DNA of 64,000 nucleotides, from assembly GCF_900109035.1 (NCBI RefSeq), contig NZ_FNYD01000007.1, positions 186,001-250,000 of the forward strand, given 5' to 3'. Below are positions 8,070 to 16,750 of the stretch, piece by piece; the stretch's first letter is position 1, and every line of letters begins with the position of its first letter. The notes under the pieces were generated by a model. The model did no database searches and was not told the origin of the DNA. It saw only the letters and a program-made list of their open reading frames with translations. This DNA comes from Cribrihabitans marinus (GTDB lineage: Bacteria > Pseudomonadota > Alphaproteobacteria > Rhodobacterales > Rhodobacteraceae). The position numbers and the translations under genes are program-made.

Positions 8070-9383
8070 TCAGCCCTTGGCGAATTCCGGATAGGCCTCC
8101 ATGCCCAGTTCCGCCATGTCGAGGCCGTTGATCTCTTCCTCTTCCCCGACACGCAGGCCGACGGTCGCCTTGAGGATCATGAAGACCACGTAGCTGACCA
8201 CGAAGACGAAGGCGCCGATGGCGGCGAAGCCGATGATCTGGGTGACGAAGCTGGCCTCGTCATTGGTCCAGGCCACGATGAAGGTGCCCCAGAACCCGGC
8301 GATCAGGTGGACCGGGATGGCGCCGACCACGTCGTCGATCCGCATCCGGTCCAGCATCGGCACGGTGAAGACCGCGATGACGCCACCGATACCGCCGATG
8401 ATCAGTGCCTGGAACAGGCTGGGCGCCAGCGGCTCGGCGGTGATCGAGACCAGACCCGCCAGCGCACCGTTCAGGACCATGGTCAGGTCGGTCTTGCCGT
8501 ACATCACCTGGGTCAGGACCATCGCGGCAACGGCGCCGGCAGCCGCGGCCATGTTGGTGTTGGCGAAGATCTGCGCCACGGCATCGGCATCCTCCAGCGT
8601 GCCCATCGCCAGCTGCGAGCCCCCGTTGAAGCCGAACCAGCCGAGCCACAGGATGAACGTGCCGAGCGTCGCCAGCGCCAGGTTGGAGCCGGGGATCGGC
8701 ACGACGCGGCCATCCTTGGCGTATTTTCCGATCCGGGGACCCAGAACCAGGGCGCCGGCCAGCGCGGCGAAGCCGCCCGTCGCATGCACCAGCGTCGAGC
8801 CGGCGAAGTCGGCAAAGCCGATCTGGCTCAGCCAGCCACCGCCCCACTGCCAGGATGCCTCGGTCGGGTAGATCACGCCGGTCAGCACCACGACGAAGGC
8901 CAGGAAGGGCCATAGCTTGACCCGCTCGGCCATGGTGCCAGACACGATCGAGGCGGTGGTGGCGCAGAACATCAGCTGAAAGAAGAAGTCGGATGCGTTG
9001 GAGTATCCGCCCGCGTCGATGTCAGACTTGATGTCCTTGGGGCCGATGGTGCCAAAGACGCCTTCGATGATCCAGTTGCCGTCACCGGGATACATGATGT
9101 TGTAGCCGATCAGCCAGTACATGATCGCGGCCAGCGAGAACAGGCCCATGTTCTTGGTCAGCTGCATGGTCACGTTCTTGGACCGCACCAGCCCGGCCTC
9201 GAGCATGGCAAAGCCGGCGGCCATCCAGAACACCAGGAAGCCACCCACCAGGAACAGCAGCGAGTTGAGGATGAATTGCGTCTGCGCGGCGGCGGCCCCC
9301 TCAGGTGCGGCCTCCTGCGCCAGGCCCAGTTGCGGCAGCGCAATCAGCGCGGCGGCGGGGGCGAGTGTCTTGATCAGGTTCAT
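8070..9383 (-). CDS. amtB: Ammonium transporter
   Basis: 437 residues. The N-terminal 23 residues (MNLIKTLAPAAALIALPQLGLA) form a cleavable signal peptide as in proteobacterial AmtB, followed by about 11 membrane segments. Family motifs seen are FWMAAGFAMLEAGLVRSKN, TTASIVSGTMAER, VHATGG (pore histidine) and VHLIAGFWGT (second pore histidine). AmtB forms a trimer in the inner membrane that conducts ammonium and is blocked by GlnK. The ATG at 9383 is chosen because AAGGGA lies 9-10 nt upstream; an in-frame ATG three codons earlier is too close to it. It is co-transcribed with glnK, 35 nt upstream. Confidence 0.97.
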   Translation of the reverse strand: MNLIKTLAPAAALIALPQLGLAQEAAPEGAAAAQTQFILNSLLFLVGGFLVFWMAAGFAMLEAGLVRSKNVTMQLTKNMGLFSLAAIMYWLIGYNIMYPGDGNWIIEGVFGTIGPKDIKSDIDAGGYSNASDFFFQLMFCATTASIVSGTMAERVKLWPFLAFVVVLTGVIYPTEASWQWGGGWLSQIGFADFAGSTLVHATGGFAALAGALVLGPRIGKYAKDGRVVPIPGSNLALATLGTFILWLGWFGFNGGSQLAMGTLEDADAVAQIFANTNMAAAAGAVAAMVLTQVMYGKTDLTMVLNGALAGLVSITAEPLAPSLFQALIIGGIGGVIAVFTVPMLDRMRIDDVVGAIPVHLIAGFWGTFIVAWTNDEASFVTQIIGFAAIGAFVFVVSYVVFMILKATVGLRVGEEEEINGLDMAELGMEAYPEFAKG

Positions 9384-9418
9384 AGGTCCCATTCCCTTGA
9401 AAATTCGGTTTGGCGCGC

Positions 9419-9757
9419 TCAGATCGCGTCCTCGTTGGTTTCGCCGGTGCGCACGCGCATCGCCTGCGCCACGTCCAGCACGAAAATCTTGCCGTCGCCG
9501 ATCTTGCCGGTCTTGGCGGTGCCGGCGATGGTCTCGACCACCTGGTCGGCCATCCCGGCCGGCACGACGAGTTCCAGCTTGACCTTGGGCACGAAATTCA
9601 CGGCGTATTCGGCCCCGCGGTAGATCTCGGTGTGGCCGGATTGCGATCCGAACCCCTTGATCTCGGTCACCATCATGCCGCGCACGCCGATCCCGGTCAG
9701 CGCCTCGCGGACCTCCTCGAGCTTGAACGGCTTGATTGTCGCAATGATGAGTCTCAC
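9419..9757 (-). CDS. glnK: Nitrogen regulatory protein P-II (GlnK)
   Basis: Exactly 112 residues, the canonical PII length, when translated from the GTG at 9757 (AAGGGGAAA upstream). PII is a trimeric sensor of ATP/ADP and 2-oxoglutarate that controls AmtB, NtrB and adenylyltransferase. The T-loop holds Y51 (GHTEIYRGAEY), the uridylylation site; the B-loop is TAKTGKIGDGKIFV. Linkage to amtB identifies it as GlnK rather than GlnB. Transcription is probably NtrC-dependent; the upstream region carries TGCA dyads (see the separate entry). Confidence 0.96.
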   Translation of the reverse strand: MRLIIATIKPFKLEEVREALTGIGVRGMMVTEIKGFGSQSGHTEIYRGAEYAVNFVPKVKLELVVPAGMADQVVETIAGTAKTGKIGDGKIFVLDVAQAMRVRTGETNEDAI

Positions 9758-9788
9758 GTCTTTCCCCTTCACTCCGCAGGCTTGGCCC

Positions 9789-9805
9789 TGCATTTCGCAC
9801 ATGCA
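9789..9805 (-). promoter_or_regulatory. TGCA-N9-TGCA dyad upstream of glnK (NtrC-like site)
   Basis: TGCATTTCGCACATGCA keeps the outer half-site spacing of NtrC sites (TGCA, nine bases, TGCA). It ends 32 nt before the glnK start. A looser dyad, TGCA-N7-TGCA in an A/T-rich stretch, sits at 9875-9889. The first is close to the start codon for an activator site, so it may lie in the leader or be fortuitous. I could not find a clean -24/-12 sigma-54 element. Confidence 0.35.
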
Positions 9806-9847
9806 GAAAAAAGCGCGCCAGAGGGGCGACGGGGAGGGATGAGGGTC

Positions 9848-9871
9848 GGATTCCGGTCCGGATTCCGGTCC
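9848..9871. repeat. Tandem 12-bp direct repeat in glnK / PBP divergent region
   Basis: Two exact adjacent copies of GGATTCCGGTCC (9848-9859 and 9860-9871), followed directly by the A/T-rich TGCA dyad. They lie in the 258-bp region between divergent glnK and the penicillin-binding protein gene. They may be a duplicated protein-binding site or simple slippage. Confidence 0.7.
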
Positions 9872-10015
9872 GGTTGCATATTTTTTGCACATCTTGCCTC
9901 CAACGCACAAAAAATAGGCGGTTGCGAAAGGCAAATTCTTCTGCGAATGCACCTCAACACTCGGGCCGTGCCGGGCTATGGTGCGCGCAGACAAAGAAAC
10001 CGGGCAGGGTTCAGC

Positions 10016-12190
10016 ATGAGCGAGTCGAAGCGGCGCAGACCGCAGTTGGTCGCCGACAAGAGATACGGCACCGCCAGCCGCAAGAAGGCGCCGGCAAAGA
10101 GCAGATCAACCACAAAGCGCCGCGCGCCGCGCAAACCCGCCCGTCGGGGGCCGCGCGGCCCGAGGCGCGGCGGCCCCATCGGCGCGCTGCGGCGCCTGTT
10201 CCGCTGGGTCTTCGGCCTGATCTGGGGGTTCTTCTGGCGCGTCGGCATGGTGGTGCTGCTGCTGACGGCGATTGCCGTGGGATATATCTATACCACTCTG
10301 CCGGATGCGCGGGCGCTGCTGGACGGGCGGGCGCGCGGGTCGGTGACAATGCTGGACCGGAACGGCGACGTCTTCGCCTGGCGCGGCGACCAGTTCGGCG
10401 GCGTGATCACCGCCGACACCGTATCACCGCATCTCAAGAACGCGGTCATCGCCACCGAAGACAAGCGATTCTATTACCACCTGGGCGTCAGCCCGCGAGG
10501 CGTGGCCAGCGCCATCCGCATCAACCTGAGCGAGGGGCGCGGTCCGCTCTCGGGTCATGGCGGTTCGACCATCACCCAGCAGACTGCCAAGCTGATCTGC
10601 CTGGGCGTACCCTACGACCAGACCAAATGGGAATCCGAGGCGGAATACGAAGCCGATTGCCGCCGGGGATCGTTGTGGCGCAAGGTCAAGGAGGCGGTCT
10701 ATGCCCTGGCGATGGAGGCGCGCTACAGCAAGGACGAGATCCTGACAATCTATCTCAACCGGGCTTTCCTGGGCGCGGGTGCCCGGGGGTTCGAGGCGGC
10801 CAGCCAGCGCTATTTCGGCAAGTCCGCGGCCGAGGTCGATCCGGCCGAGTCGGCGATGCTGGCCGGGCTGCTGGTGGCGCCGACGCGTTATGCTCCCACG
10901 AACAACCTGCAGCGCAGCCAGGACCGCGCAACCGTCATCGTCGGCCTGATGGGCGAGCAGGGCTACCTGACCGCGGAGCAGGTAAACCAGGCACGCAATT
11001 CGCCGGCCGTCCTGTCCGAGGCTGCGGCGGCCCGGGCCGGCGGGTATTTTGCCGACTGGGTGATGAGCGAGATCCCCGACTATTTCGGCGACAACACCAC
11101 CGAGGACGTGGTGATCCGCACGACGCTGGACCAGAACATCCAGAGCGCGGTCGAGGAGGCGATGAAGTTCATCTTTCAGGAGAAGGTGCACGAGGACTCC
11201 GAGGCGCAGGCCGCGATCGTGGTGATGTCGGCCGACGGTGCGGTGCGCGGCATGGTCGGCGGGCGCAAGACCCGCGTGTCGGGCGTGTTCAACCGCGCCA
11301 CCCAGGCGCAGCGGCAGACCGGTTCGGCGTTCAAGCCATTCGTCTATGCCACCGCGCTGGACCTGGGCCACTCGCCGCTGGCCACGGTAGTGGACGAGCC
11401 CTATTGCATCGACGTGCCTGGCTCGGGCCGCTACTGCCCCAAGAACTACACGCGCAAGAACTATGGCCGGGTCACGCTGACCGACGCGCTGAAGCGCTCG
11501 CTGAACATCCCGGCGGTCAAGGTGTCCGAGGCGGTGGGCCGCGACAAGGTGCGGCTGGTGGCCAGCGAGTTCGGTCTGGCCAGCGATCTGGCGGCGGGAC
11601 CGGCGCTGGCGCTCGGTGCGTCCGAAAGCACCCTGATCGGGATGACCGGCGCCTATGCGGGCATCCTGAACGGCGGCTCGGCGGTAACGCCCTATGGCAT
11701 CGTGGAACTGACCCTGCAGGGTGATCCCGATCCGGTGATGGGGGCCGAAGGCGGCATCCGCGAGCGGGTGATCCAGAAGGAGGCGGCGGGCCAGCTGATC
11801 TGGATGATGGAGAAGGTGATCTCGGAAGGCACGGGCACACGGGCGCAATTGCCCGGCTGGCAGGCGGCGGGCAAGACCGGCACCAGCCAGGAGGCGCGCG
11901 ACGCCTGGTTCGTGGGCTTCACCTCGCAATATGTGGCCGGGGTCTGGATGGGCTATGACGACAACACGCCGCTGTCGGGGGTCACAGGCAGCGGCCTGCC
12001 CGCCGAGATCTGGAAGGAGACCATGCTGCGCGTGCATGAGGGGCTGGAGCCCGAGCCGCTGCCGCTGATCGTGCCGCAGCAGCCGGTCCGGCAGACCGAG
12101 CAGCGCCCGCAGCCGCAGCGCCAGCAACCTGGCGGCGGCGGACTGGGTCAGGCGGTGGACAACCTGCTGCGCGGAATCTTCGGCAATTGA
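10016..12190 (+). CDS. Bifunctional penicillin-binding protein (class A, PBP1-type)
   Basis: 724 residues. A long basic cytoplasmic N terminus (about 65 residues, rich in K/R/P) precedes one membrane segment (about 70-95). The GT51 transglycosylase domain has catalytic E148 in ATEDKRFYYHLG and GGSTITQQTAK. The transpeptidase domain has the SxxK motif at S437 (TGSAFKPF), SLN in KRSLNIP, and KTGTS at K620. The tail is rich in glutamine and proline. It polymerises and cross-links peptidoglycan in the periplasm. The basic N-terminal tail resembles that of PBP1-type enzymes of alphaproteobacteria; assignment to 1A or 1C is not safe by eye. Monocistronic, divergent from glnK. Confidence 0.95.
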   Translation: MSESKRRRPQLVADKRYGTASRKKAPAKSRSTTKRRAPRKPARRGPRGPRRGGPIGALRRLFRWVFGLIWGFFWRVGMVVLLLTAIAVGYIYTTLPDARALLDGRARGSVTMLDRNGDVFAWRGDQFGGVITADTVSPHLKNAVIATEDKRFYYHLGVSPRGVASAIRINLSEGRGPLSGHGGSTITQQTAKLICLGVPYDQTKWESEAEYEADCRRGSLWRKVKEAVYALAMEARYSKDEILTIYLNRAFLGAGARGFEAASQRYFGKSAAEVDPAESAMLAGLLVAPTRYAPTNNLQRSQDRATVIVGLMGEQGYLTAEQVNQARNSPAVLSEAAAARAGGYFADWVMSEIPDYFGDNTTEDVVIRTTLDQNIQSAVEEAMKFIFQEKVHEDSEAQAAIVVMSADGAVRGMVGGRKTRVSGVFNRATQAQRQTGSAFKPFVYATALDLGHSPLATVVDEPYCIDVPGSGRYCPKNYTRKNYGRVTLTDALKRSLNIPAVKVSEAVGRDKVRLVASEFGLASDLAAGPALALGASESTLIGMTGAYAGILNGGSAVTPYGIVELTLQGDPDPVMGAEGGIRERVIQKEAAGQLIWMMEKVISEGTGTRAQLPGWQAAGKTGTSQEARDAWFVGFTSQYVAGVWMGYDDNTPLSGVTGSGLPAEIWKETMLRVHEGLEPEPLPLIVPQQPVRQTEQRPQPQRQQPGGGGLGQAVDNLLRGIFGN

Positions 12191-12205
12191 GGCCGGCCGG
12201 CCGTC

Positions 12206-12814
12206 TCAGCCCGCGCCGGCCAGGTCGCGGGTCAGCTGGTCGAGATTGCCGCCGCGCCGGTCGAGCATCGCACCGATCTCGGTGCGCTCGGTCAGCAGCA
12301 GGTTCACGCCCTCGATGAACATGTTGAAGAACTTGTCGCGCCCGGACTTGTCCGAGACCAGGAATGTCACCTCGAACGGCGCCTCGCCGCGCAGCTTGAC
12401 GGTGCTGCGCACCTCGTAGCCCGCGCGGATCGGGCGCGTCGAGGTCACGGTGACCTGCCCGCCGATGAATTCGCGGAAACGGCGGCCGTACTTGCGCGCG
12501 ATATAGCCCTGGAACGCCTCGGTGAAGGCATTGAGCTGCGACCGGCTTGCGCTGCGGGCATCCACGCCCAGCGCATAGCGCGCCATGATCGGCACGTCGG
12601 CATAACGCACGAAGAGCCGTTCGAAATCGCGCAGCATCGCAGCCTCGGACTGGCCCGAGGCGATGACGCGGTTGATCTCGGCCACGACACTGTCGACCAG
12701 CTGACGCGCCCCGGCCTCGGTCAGCGCCAGCGCCGGCAAAGGCATCGCGGCCAGACCGGCCCCGGCCAGCGACGAGGTCAGGAAAAGGCGGCGGGAAAAC
12801 GGGTTACTGGGCAT
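12206..12814 (-). CDS. mlaC: MlaC/Ttg2D-like periplasmic phospholipid-binding protein
   Basis: 202 residues starting with SRRLFLTSSLAGAGLAAMPLPALA, a signal sequence with a twin-arginine-like SRRLFL motif. The mature part (TEAGARQLVDSVVAEINRVI, LFVRYADVPIMARYALG, YIARKYGRRF) matches the MlaC family, which carries phospholipids across the periplasm for outer-membrane lipid asymmetry. The start overlaps the 3' end of mlaA by 11 nt, so the two are coupled. The ABC partners MlaFEDB are not in this window. Confidence 0.88.
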   Translation of the reverse strand: MPSNPFSRRLFLTSSLAGAGLAAMPLPALALTEAGARQLVDSVVAEINRVIASGQSEAAMLRDFERLFVRYADVPIMARYALGVDARSASRSQLNAFTEAFQGYIARKYGRRFREFIGGQVTVTSTRPIRAGYEVRSTVKLRGEAPFEVTFLVSDKSGRDKFFNMFIEGVNLLLTERTEIGAMLDRRGGNLDQLTRDLAGAG

Positions 12815-13646
12815 AGGGGTCCTCGTAGGGATCTGAGTAAGGGTCGGCATAGGGATCGGCGGCAGTTGCCGGATCGACCGGGGTTCCGGTGTCGGCATAG
12901 GGATCGGAATACAGGTCAAGATAGGCCGCCTCGTCATCCGATGCCAGTTCGAAGCGGCGCGACTGCATGTAGATCAGCCGGGACTGCGCATAGCTGTCGG
13001 CACTTTCATAGAGAATCGAGTCGATGGTGTCGGAGTATCGTCCGCGGTTGCCCATCCGGCGAACAACCTCGGCCCAGACCCCGGCATTGTCCACCGCCCG
13101 GGTGGGCGAGAAGGTCAGCGGGCTGGTGAACAGGTTCACCACCACCCCCACCGCATCGCGCCGGGTACTGGGGCCATAGAGCGGCAGCTCGACATAGGGG
13201 CCCTCGCCGAAGCCCCAGACATGGAGCGTCTCGCCGAAATCGGTGTCGATCTGCGGGATGTTCATCTCGGTCGCCGGATCGAACAGCCCCGCAACACCGA
13301 AGGTCGAGTTCAGCAGGAACCGTCCCAGGGCGATCCCGGCCTCCCGCGGTTTGCCCTGCAGCAGGTAGTCGACCATCATGCTGGGGTTGGACAGGTTCTC
13401 GGCGAAGTTGTTGAAGCTGGTGACCATCGGCGCCGGAACGACCGCGACGTAGCCCTTCGAGGCGGGCCGGAAGAACACCCGGTCCACGCCGCGGTTGAAG
13501 CCATGAACGCCTCGATTGACGTTTTCGTAGGGGTCGAAGATCTCGTTGCTGCCGCGCTGTTCGGGCGGTTTCGTGGCGCATCCCGACAGGACAAGGGCCA
13601 GGGTCAGCGGGGCGATCAGCAGGTGCGCGCGGCGCAAAATGTTCAT
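12804..13646 (-). CDS. mlaA: MlaA/VacJ outer-membrane lipoprotein
   Basis: 280 residues. Signal peptide with lipobox LSGC (lipidated Cys23). The core matches VacJ/MlaA: DPYENVNRGVHGFNRGVDR, NNFAENLSNP, FLLNSTFGVAGLFDPATEM and a DTDFGETLHVWGFGEGPYVELP stretch typical of MlaA. It sits in the outer membrane and removes surface-exposed phospholipids, handing them to MlaC, encoded next. The C-terminal 35 residues are an unusual D-P-Y-rich tail with repeated (A/S/E)DPY units, absent from E. coli MlaA. Upstream is a divergent region with ridA. Confidence 0.93.
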   Translation of the reverse strand: MNILRRAHLLIAPLTLALVLSGCATKPPEQRGSNEIFDPYENVNRGVHGFNRGVDRVFFRPASKGYVAVVPAPMVTSFNNFAENLSNPSMMVDYLLQGKPREAGIALGRFLLNSTFGVAGLFDPATEMNIPQIDTDFGETLHVWGFGEGPYVELPLYGPSTRRDAVGVVVNLFTSPLTFSPTRAVDNAGVWAEVVRRMGNRGRYSDTIDSILYESADSYAQSRLIYMQSRRFELASDDEAAYLDLYSDPYADTGTPVDPATAADPYADPYSDPYEDPYAQ

Positions 13647-13657
13647 TCCAAATGCTT

Positions 13658-13669
13658 CCGTTCGAACGG
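13658..13669. promoter_or_regulatory. Perfect 12-bp palindrome upstream of mlaA
   Basis: CCGTTCGAACGG lies 12 nt before the mlaA ATG, just upstream of its GGAAG-like ribosome-binding site. It could be an operator or a leader hairpin. No known regulator is recognised. The rest of the 276-bp gap to ridA shows no open frame worth reporting. Confidence 0.35.
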
Positions 13670-13922
13670 TTCGGCCCGCCGAATGCGGGAACCCCCGATC
13701 CCGGCAGCACCCGGCGATTTTCGTCAGGTGCCCGAGACATAGTGGATTCGATCCGGATTTGGAACCGCGTCGCCGCAGCACCGGCCAAAGCGGCGGCCGA
13801 AGCCCTGCCATCGGCACGCCACCGCCATCCGGGTCGGGCGGGCGGCGGGCGAAATTGCCCTTTCCGGCCCGGGCGAACCCGGCTAGCGTCCGGCCAAAGC
13901 GGCACATGAGAGGAGACCAAGA

Positions 13923-14381
13923 ATGAGCATCGAAGCCAGATTGGAGAGCCTGGGCGTGACCCTGCCGGACGCACCGGCGCCGGCCGCCAACTACGTGCCC
14001 TTCGTGGTCGTGGGCCCGCTGGTGCATGTTTCGGGCCAGATCTCCAGCGACGAGTCCGGGCTGATCACCGGCAAGCTGGGCGACACGATGGATGTCGCGG
14101 CGGGCGCGGCAGCCGCGCGGCGCTGCGCGATCAGCCTGCTGGCCCAGGTCAGGGCGGCCTGCGATGGCGATCTGGACCGTCTGGCCCGGGTGGTCAAGCT
14201 GACCGGCTTCGTGAATTCGACCGCCGAATTCACGGACCAGCCCAAGGTCATCAACGGCGCCTCGGATTTCCTGGTCGAGGCGCTGGGCGATGCCGGGCGT
14301 CATGCCCGCTCGGCGGTAAGCGCCGCATCCCTGCCGCTGGGCGTGGCGGTCGAGATCGAAGGCATCTTCGAGATCCGCTGA
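13923..14381 (+). CDS. RidA / YjgF-family protein
   Basis: 152 residues, the length of the extended RidA-like subgroup (YabJ-type). HVSGQISSD matches the family signature and IEGIFEIR the C terminus. Archetypal RidA deaminates reactive enamines made by PLP enzymes, but this subgroup (LESLGVTLPDAPAPAANYVPF N terminus) often lacks the key arginine, so activity is uncertain. AGGAGA precedes the ATG. The TGA overlaps the ATG of the phosphodiesterase gene. Confidence 0.88.
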   Translation: MSIEARLESLGVTLPDAPAPAANYVPFVVVGPLVHVSGQISSDESGLITGKLGDTMDVAAGAAAARRCAISLLAQVRAACDGDLDRLARVVKLTGFVNSTAEFTDQPKVINGASDFLVEALGDAGRHARSAVSAASLPLGVAVEIEGIFEIR

Positions 14382-15154
14382 TGACACCGCCGCTGCCAGA
14401 GGTTTTCCTGCGCCTGCCGATCGCCCATCGCGCCCTGCATGACCTGGCGGATCGCCGGCCCGAGAACGGGCGCGGCGCGATTGCTGCGGCGGTTGCGCAG
14501 GGCTATGGGATCGAGATCGACCTGCAGCCAAGCGCCGACGGCCAGGCGCTGGTCTTTCACGACTACGACATGATGCGCCTGACCGGACTCGCCGGCCCGG
14601 TGCACGGGCTGACCGTGGATCGGGCCGCCGAGGTGCCGCTTTCGGGGGGCGACGGCGAGACGATCCCCACCCTGCCCGAGGTGCTTGCGCTGGTGGCCGG
14701 GCAAGTGCCGCTGCTGATCGAGCTGAAGGACCAGGACGGCGCGATGGGGCCGGGCGGCGGCGATGCGCTGGAGCGGGCGGCGGTTGCGGCGCTGAACGGC
14801 TATGACGGGCCGGTCGCGCTGATGTCGTTCAACCCGCATGTGGTGGCTCGGTTGGCCGACCTGGCGCCGCATCTGCCGCGCGGGCTGGTGACCTCGGGCT
14901 ACGATCCGTCGGACTGGCCGTTGCCGGTCGAAACCTGCGCGCACCTGCGCGCGATCCCGGATTTCGACAGGGTTCGGGCAGGGTTCATCAGCCACGAGGC
15001 AAGCGATCTCGCGCGTCCGCGCGTGGCCGAGCTCAAGTCGCGCGGCGTGCCGGTCCTGTGCTGGACCATCCGCTCGCCCGCGCAGGAGGCGCAGGCCCGT
15101 CGCGTCGCGGACAACATCACTTTCGAGAACTACCTGCCCCCGCTCGCGGGTTGA
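14381..15154 (+). CDS. Glycerophosphodiester phosphodiesterase (GDPD family)
   Basis: 257 residues of TIM-barrel GDPD type. The first catalytic histidine is in AHRALHD (the usual HRG is HRA here), metal ligands are in GIEIDLQPSADG, and the general acid/base histidine is in LVFHDYDMMRLTG. These enzymes cut glycerophosphodiesters to glycerol-3-phosphate and an alcohol. No signal peptide is seen, so it is likely cytosolic. Translationally coupled to the RidA-like gene. Confidence 0.88.
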   Translation: MTPPLPEVFLRLPIAHRALHDLADRRPENGRGAIAAAVAQGYGIEIDLQPSADGQALVFHDYDMMRLTGLAGPVHGLTVDRAAEVPLSGGDGETIPTLPEVLALVAGQVPLLIELKDQDGAMGPGGGDALERAAVAALNGYDGPVALMSFNPHVVARLADLAPHLPRGLVTSGYDPSDWPLPVETCAHLRAIPDFDRVRAGFISHEASDLARPRVAELKSRGVPVLCWTIRSPAQEAQARRVADNITFENYLPPLAG

Positions 15155-15199
15155 ACCCCGGCCTGTCGGCTACAGATTAGAGGCAGGCACGGAGACCAG

Positions 15200-16387
15200 A
15201 TGGACCAGGCACAGATCGAGATCAGGGTTCTGTCATCGCTGTCGCAGATCCCTGCGGCAGAGTGGGATGCCTGCGCCTGTCCCGAGGCGGCGGACGGGGG
15301 CCGGCCCCTGGACCCGTTCACCACCCACCGATTCCTCGCGGCACTCGAGGACAGCGGCTCGGTCGGCACCGGCACGGGCTGGCATCCGCAACACCTGACG
15401 GCCCATCTCGACGGGATGCTGATCGCCGCCGCCCCGGCCTATGCCAAGTCGCACAGCCAGGGCGAATACATCTTCGACCACAACTGGGCGCATGCCTATG
15501 AGCGGGCCGGCGGGCGCTATTACCCCAAGTTGCAGATCGCCGTGCCCTTCACGCCGGCCACGGGGCGGCGGTTCCTGACGCGCCCGGGCTATGAGCGGAT
15601 CGGGCTTGAAGCGCTGGCCCAGGGCGCGGTGCAACTGGCCGAGCGAAACCGCATCTCTTCGGTGCATGTCACATTCTGCACCGGCGCCGAGGCCGAGGCG
15701 GGTGCGGCCGTGGGCCTGATGGCCCGCCGCACGCAGCAGTTCCACTGGCTGAACCGTGGATATGCCGATTTCGACGGGTTTCTGGCCGACCTGTCCTCGC
15801 GCAAGCGCAAGACCATCCGCAAGGAGCGCCGGCAGGCCAACGGTTTTGGCGGGACGATCCGCACCCTGACCGGCGCCGAGCTGCGGCCCGAACACTGGGA
15901 CGCGTTCTGGATCTTCTATCAGGATACCGGTGCCCGCAAATGGGGCTCGCCATATCTGACCCGCGCGTTTTTCGACATCGCGCACGAGACGATGGCCGAC
16001 GACATGACGCTGGTTCTGGCCGAGCGCGACGGGCGCCCGGTCGCCGGGGCGCTGAACTTCGTCGGGCGCGACACGATCTATGGGCGCTACTGGGGCTGCA
16101 CCGAGCATCATCCCTGCCTGCATTTCGAACTGTGCTATTATCGCGCCATCGACATCGCCATCGCGCAGGGCCTGGACCGCGTCGAGGCGGGCGCGCAGGG
16201 CGAGCACAAGCTGGCGCGCGGCTACTTGCCGGCCGAGACCCATTCACTGCATTGGGTGGCCGATCCCGGCTTTGCCGAGGCCATCGCCCGCTATCTCGAG
16301 GCCGAGCGCGATGCAGTGGGCGAGGAAATCGAGTTGCTGACAGAATACGGCCCGTTCAAGAAGACCCAAGTGGAGGAACAGCCATGA
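15200..16387 (+). CDS. FemAB-like / GNAT-fold protein (DUF482-type)
   Basis: 395 residues matching the FemAB_like family (old name DUF482): [29 protein letters not shown] and a [12 protein letters not shown] basic segment are its hallmarks. The fold has two GNAT-like halves resembling peptidyltransferases that add amino acids to peptidoglycan precursors, but the reaction in Gram-negative bacteria is not known. It is cytosolic, without signal peptide. It starts 45 nt after the GDPD gene and its TGA overlaps the phhB ATG (ATGA), so the four genes from ridA to phhB probably form one operon. Confidence 0.85.
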   Translation: MDQAQIEIRVLSSLSQIPAAEWDACACPEAADGGRPLDPFTTHRFLAALEDSGSVGTGTGWHPQHLTAHLDGMLIAAAPAYAKSHSQGEYIFDHNWAHAYERAGGRYYPKLQIAVPFTPATGRRFLTRPGYERIGLEALAQGAVQLAERNRISSVHVTFCTGAEAEAGAAVGLMARRTQQFHWLNRGYADFDGFLADLSSRKRKTIRKERRQANGFGGTIRTLTGAELRPEHWDAFWIFYQDTGARKWGSPYLTRAFFDIAHETMADDMTLVLAERDGRPVAGALNFVGRDTIYGRYWGCTEHHPCLHFELCYYRAIDIAIAQGLDRVEAGAQGEHKLARGYLPAETHSLHWVADPGFAEAIARYLEAERDAVGEEIELLTEYGPFKKTQVEEQP

Positions 16388-16677
16388 CCGAACGCCTGAG
16401 CGAAGAGACCCGAAAACCGCTGCTGGAGCCGCTGTTCCAGAACGGCTGGGCCATGGTCGAGGGGCGCGACGCGATCACCAAGACCTTCGAGTTCGAGAAT
16501 TTCGTCGACGCCTTCGGCTGGATGACCCGCGCGGCAATCTGGGCGGAGAAGTGGAACCACCACCCCGAATGGCGCAATGTCTACAAGACCGTCGAAGTGG
16601 TGCTCAGCACCCATGATGTCGACGGGCTGTCGGCGCTGGATGCCAAGCTGGCGCGCAAGATGGACGCGCTGGTCTGA
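16384..16677 (+). CDS. phhB: Pterin-4a-carbinolamine dehydratase
   Basis: 97 residues. The active-site signature is visible as [23 protein letters not shown], with the paired histidines of [E/D]-x(3)-H-[H/N]-P. The enzyme dehydrates 4a-hydroxytetrahydropterin to regenerate the cofactor of aromatic amino acid hydroxylases. No phenylalanine hydroxylase is adjacent; in many alphaproteobacteria phhB stands alone and may act in molybdopterin or other pterin metabolism. Overlaps the previous gene by 4 nt. Confidence 0.93.
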   Translation: MTERLSEETRKPLLEPLFQNGWAMVEGRDAITKTFEFENFVDAFGWMTRAAIWAEKWNHHPEWRNVYKTVEVVLSTHDVDGLSALDAKLARKMDALV

Positions 16678-16750
16678 GGTCGCGCCGGCCACTCCGGCCT
16701 GGTCGGGATGTTGCGGGAACATTTCCAGCTCTGTCGAAACGTGCCGGGCC

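Noticed and set aside
9875-9889. Sigma-54 promoter for glnK
   Set aside because: No GG-N10-GC element at the right spacing was found; only TGCA dyads are present.
10424-12127. A 567-codon minus-strand frame inside the penicillin-binding protein gene
   Set aside because: Antisense shadow of a gene with all catalytic motifs in order; no domain and no ribosome-binding site.
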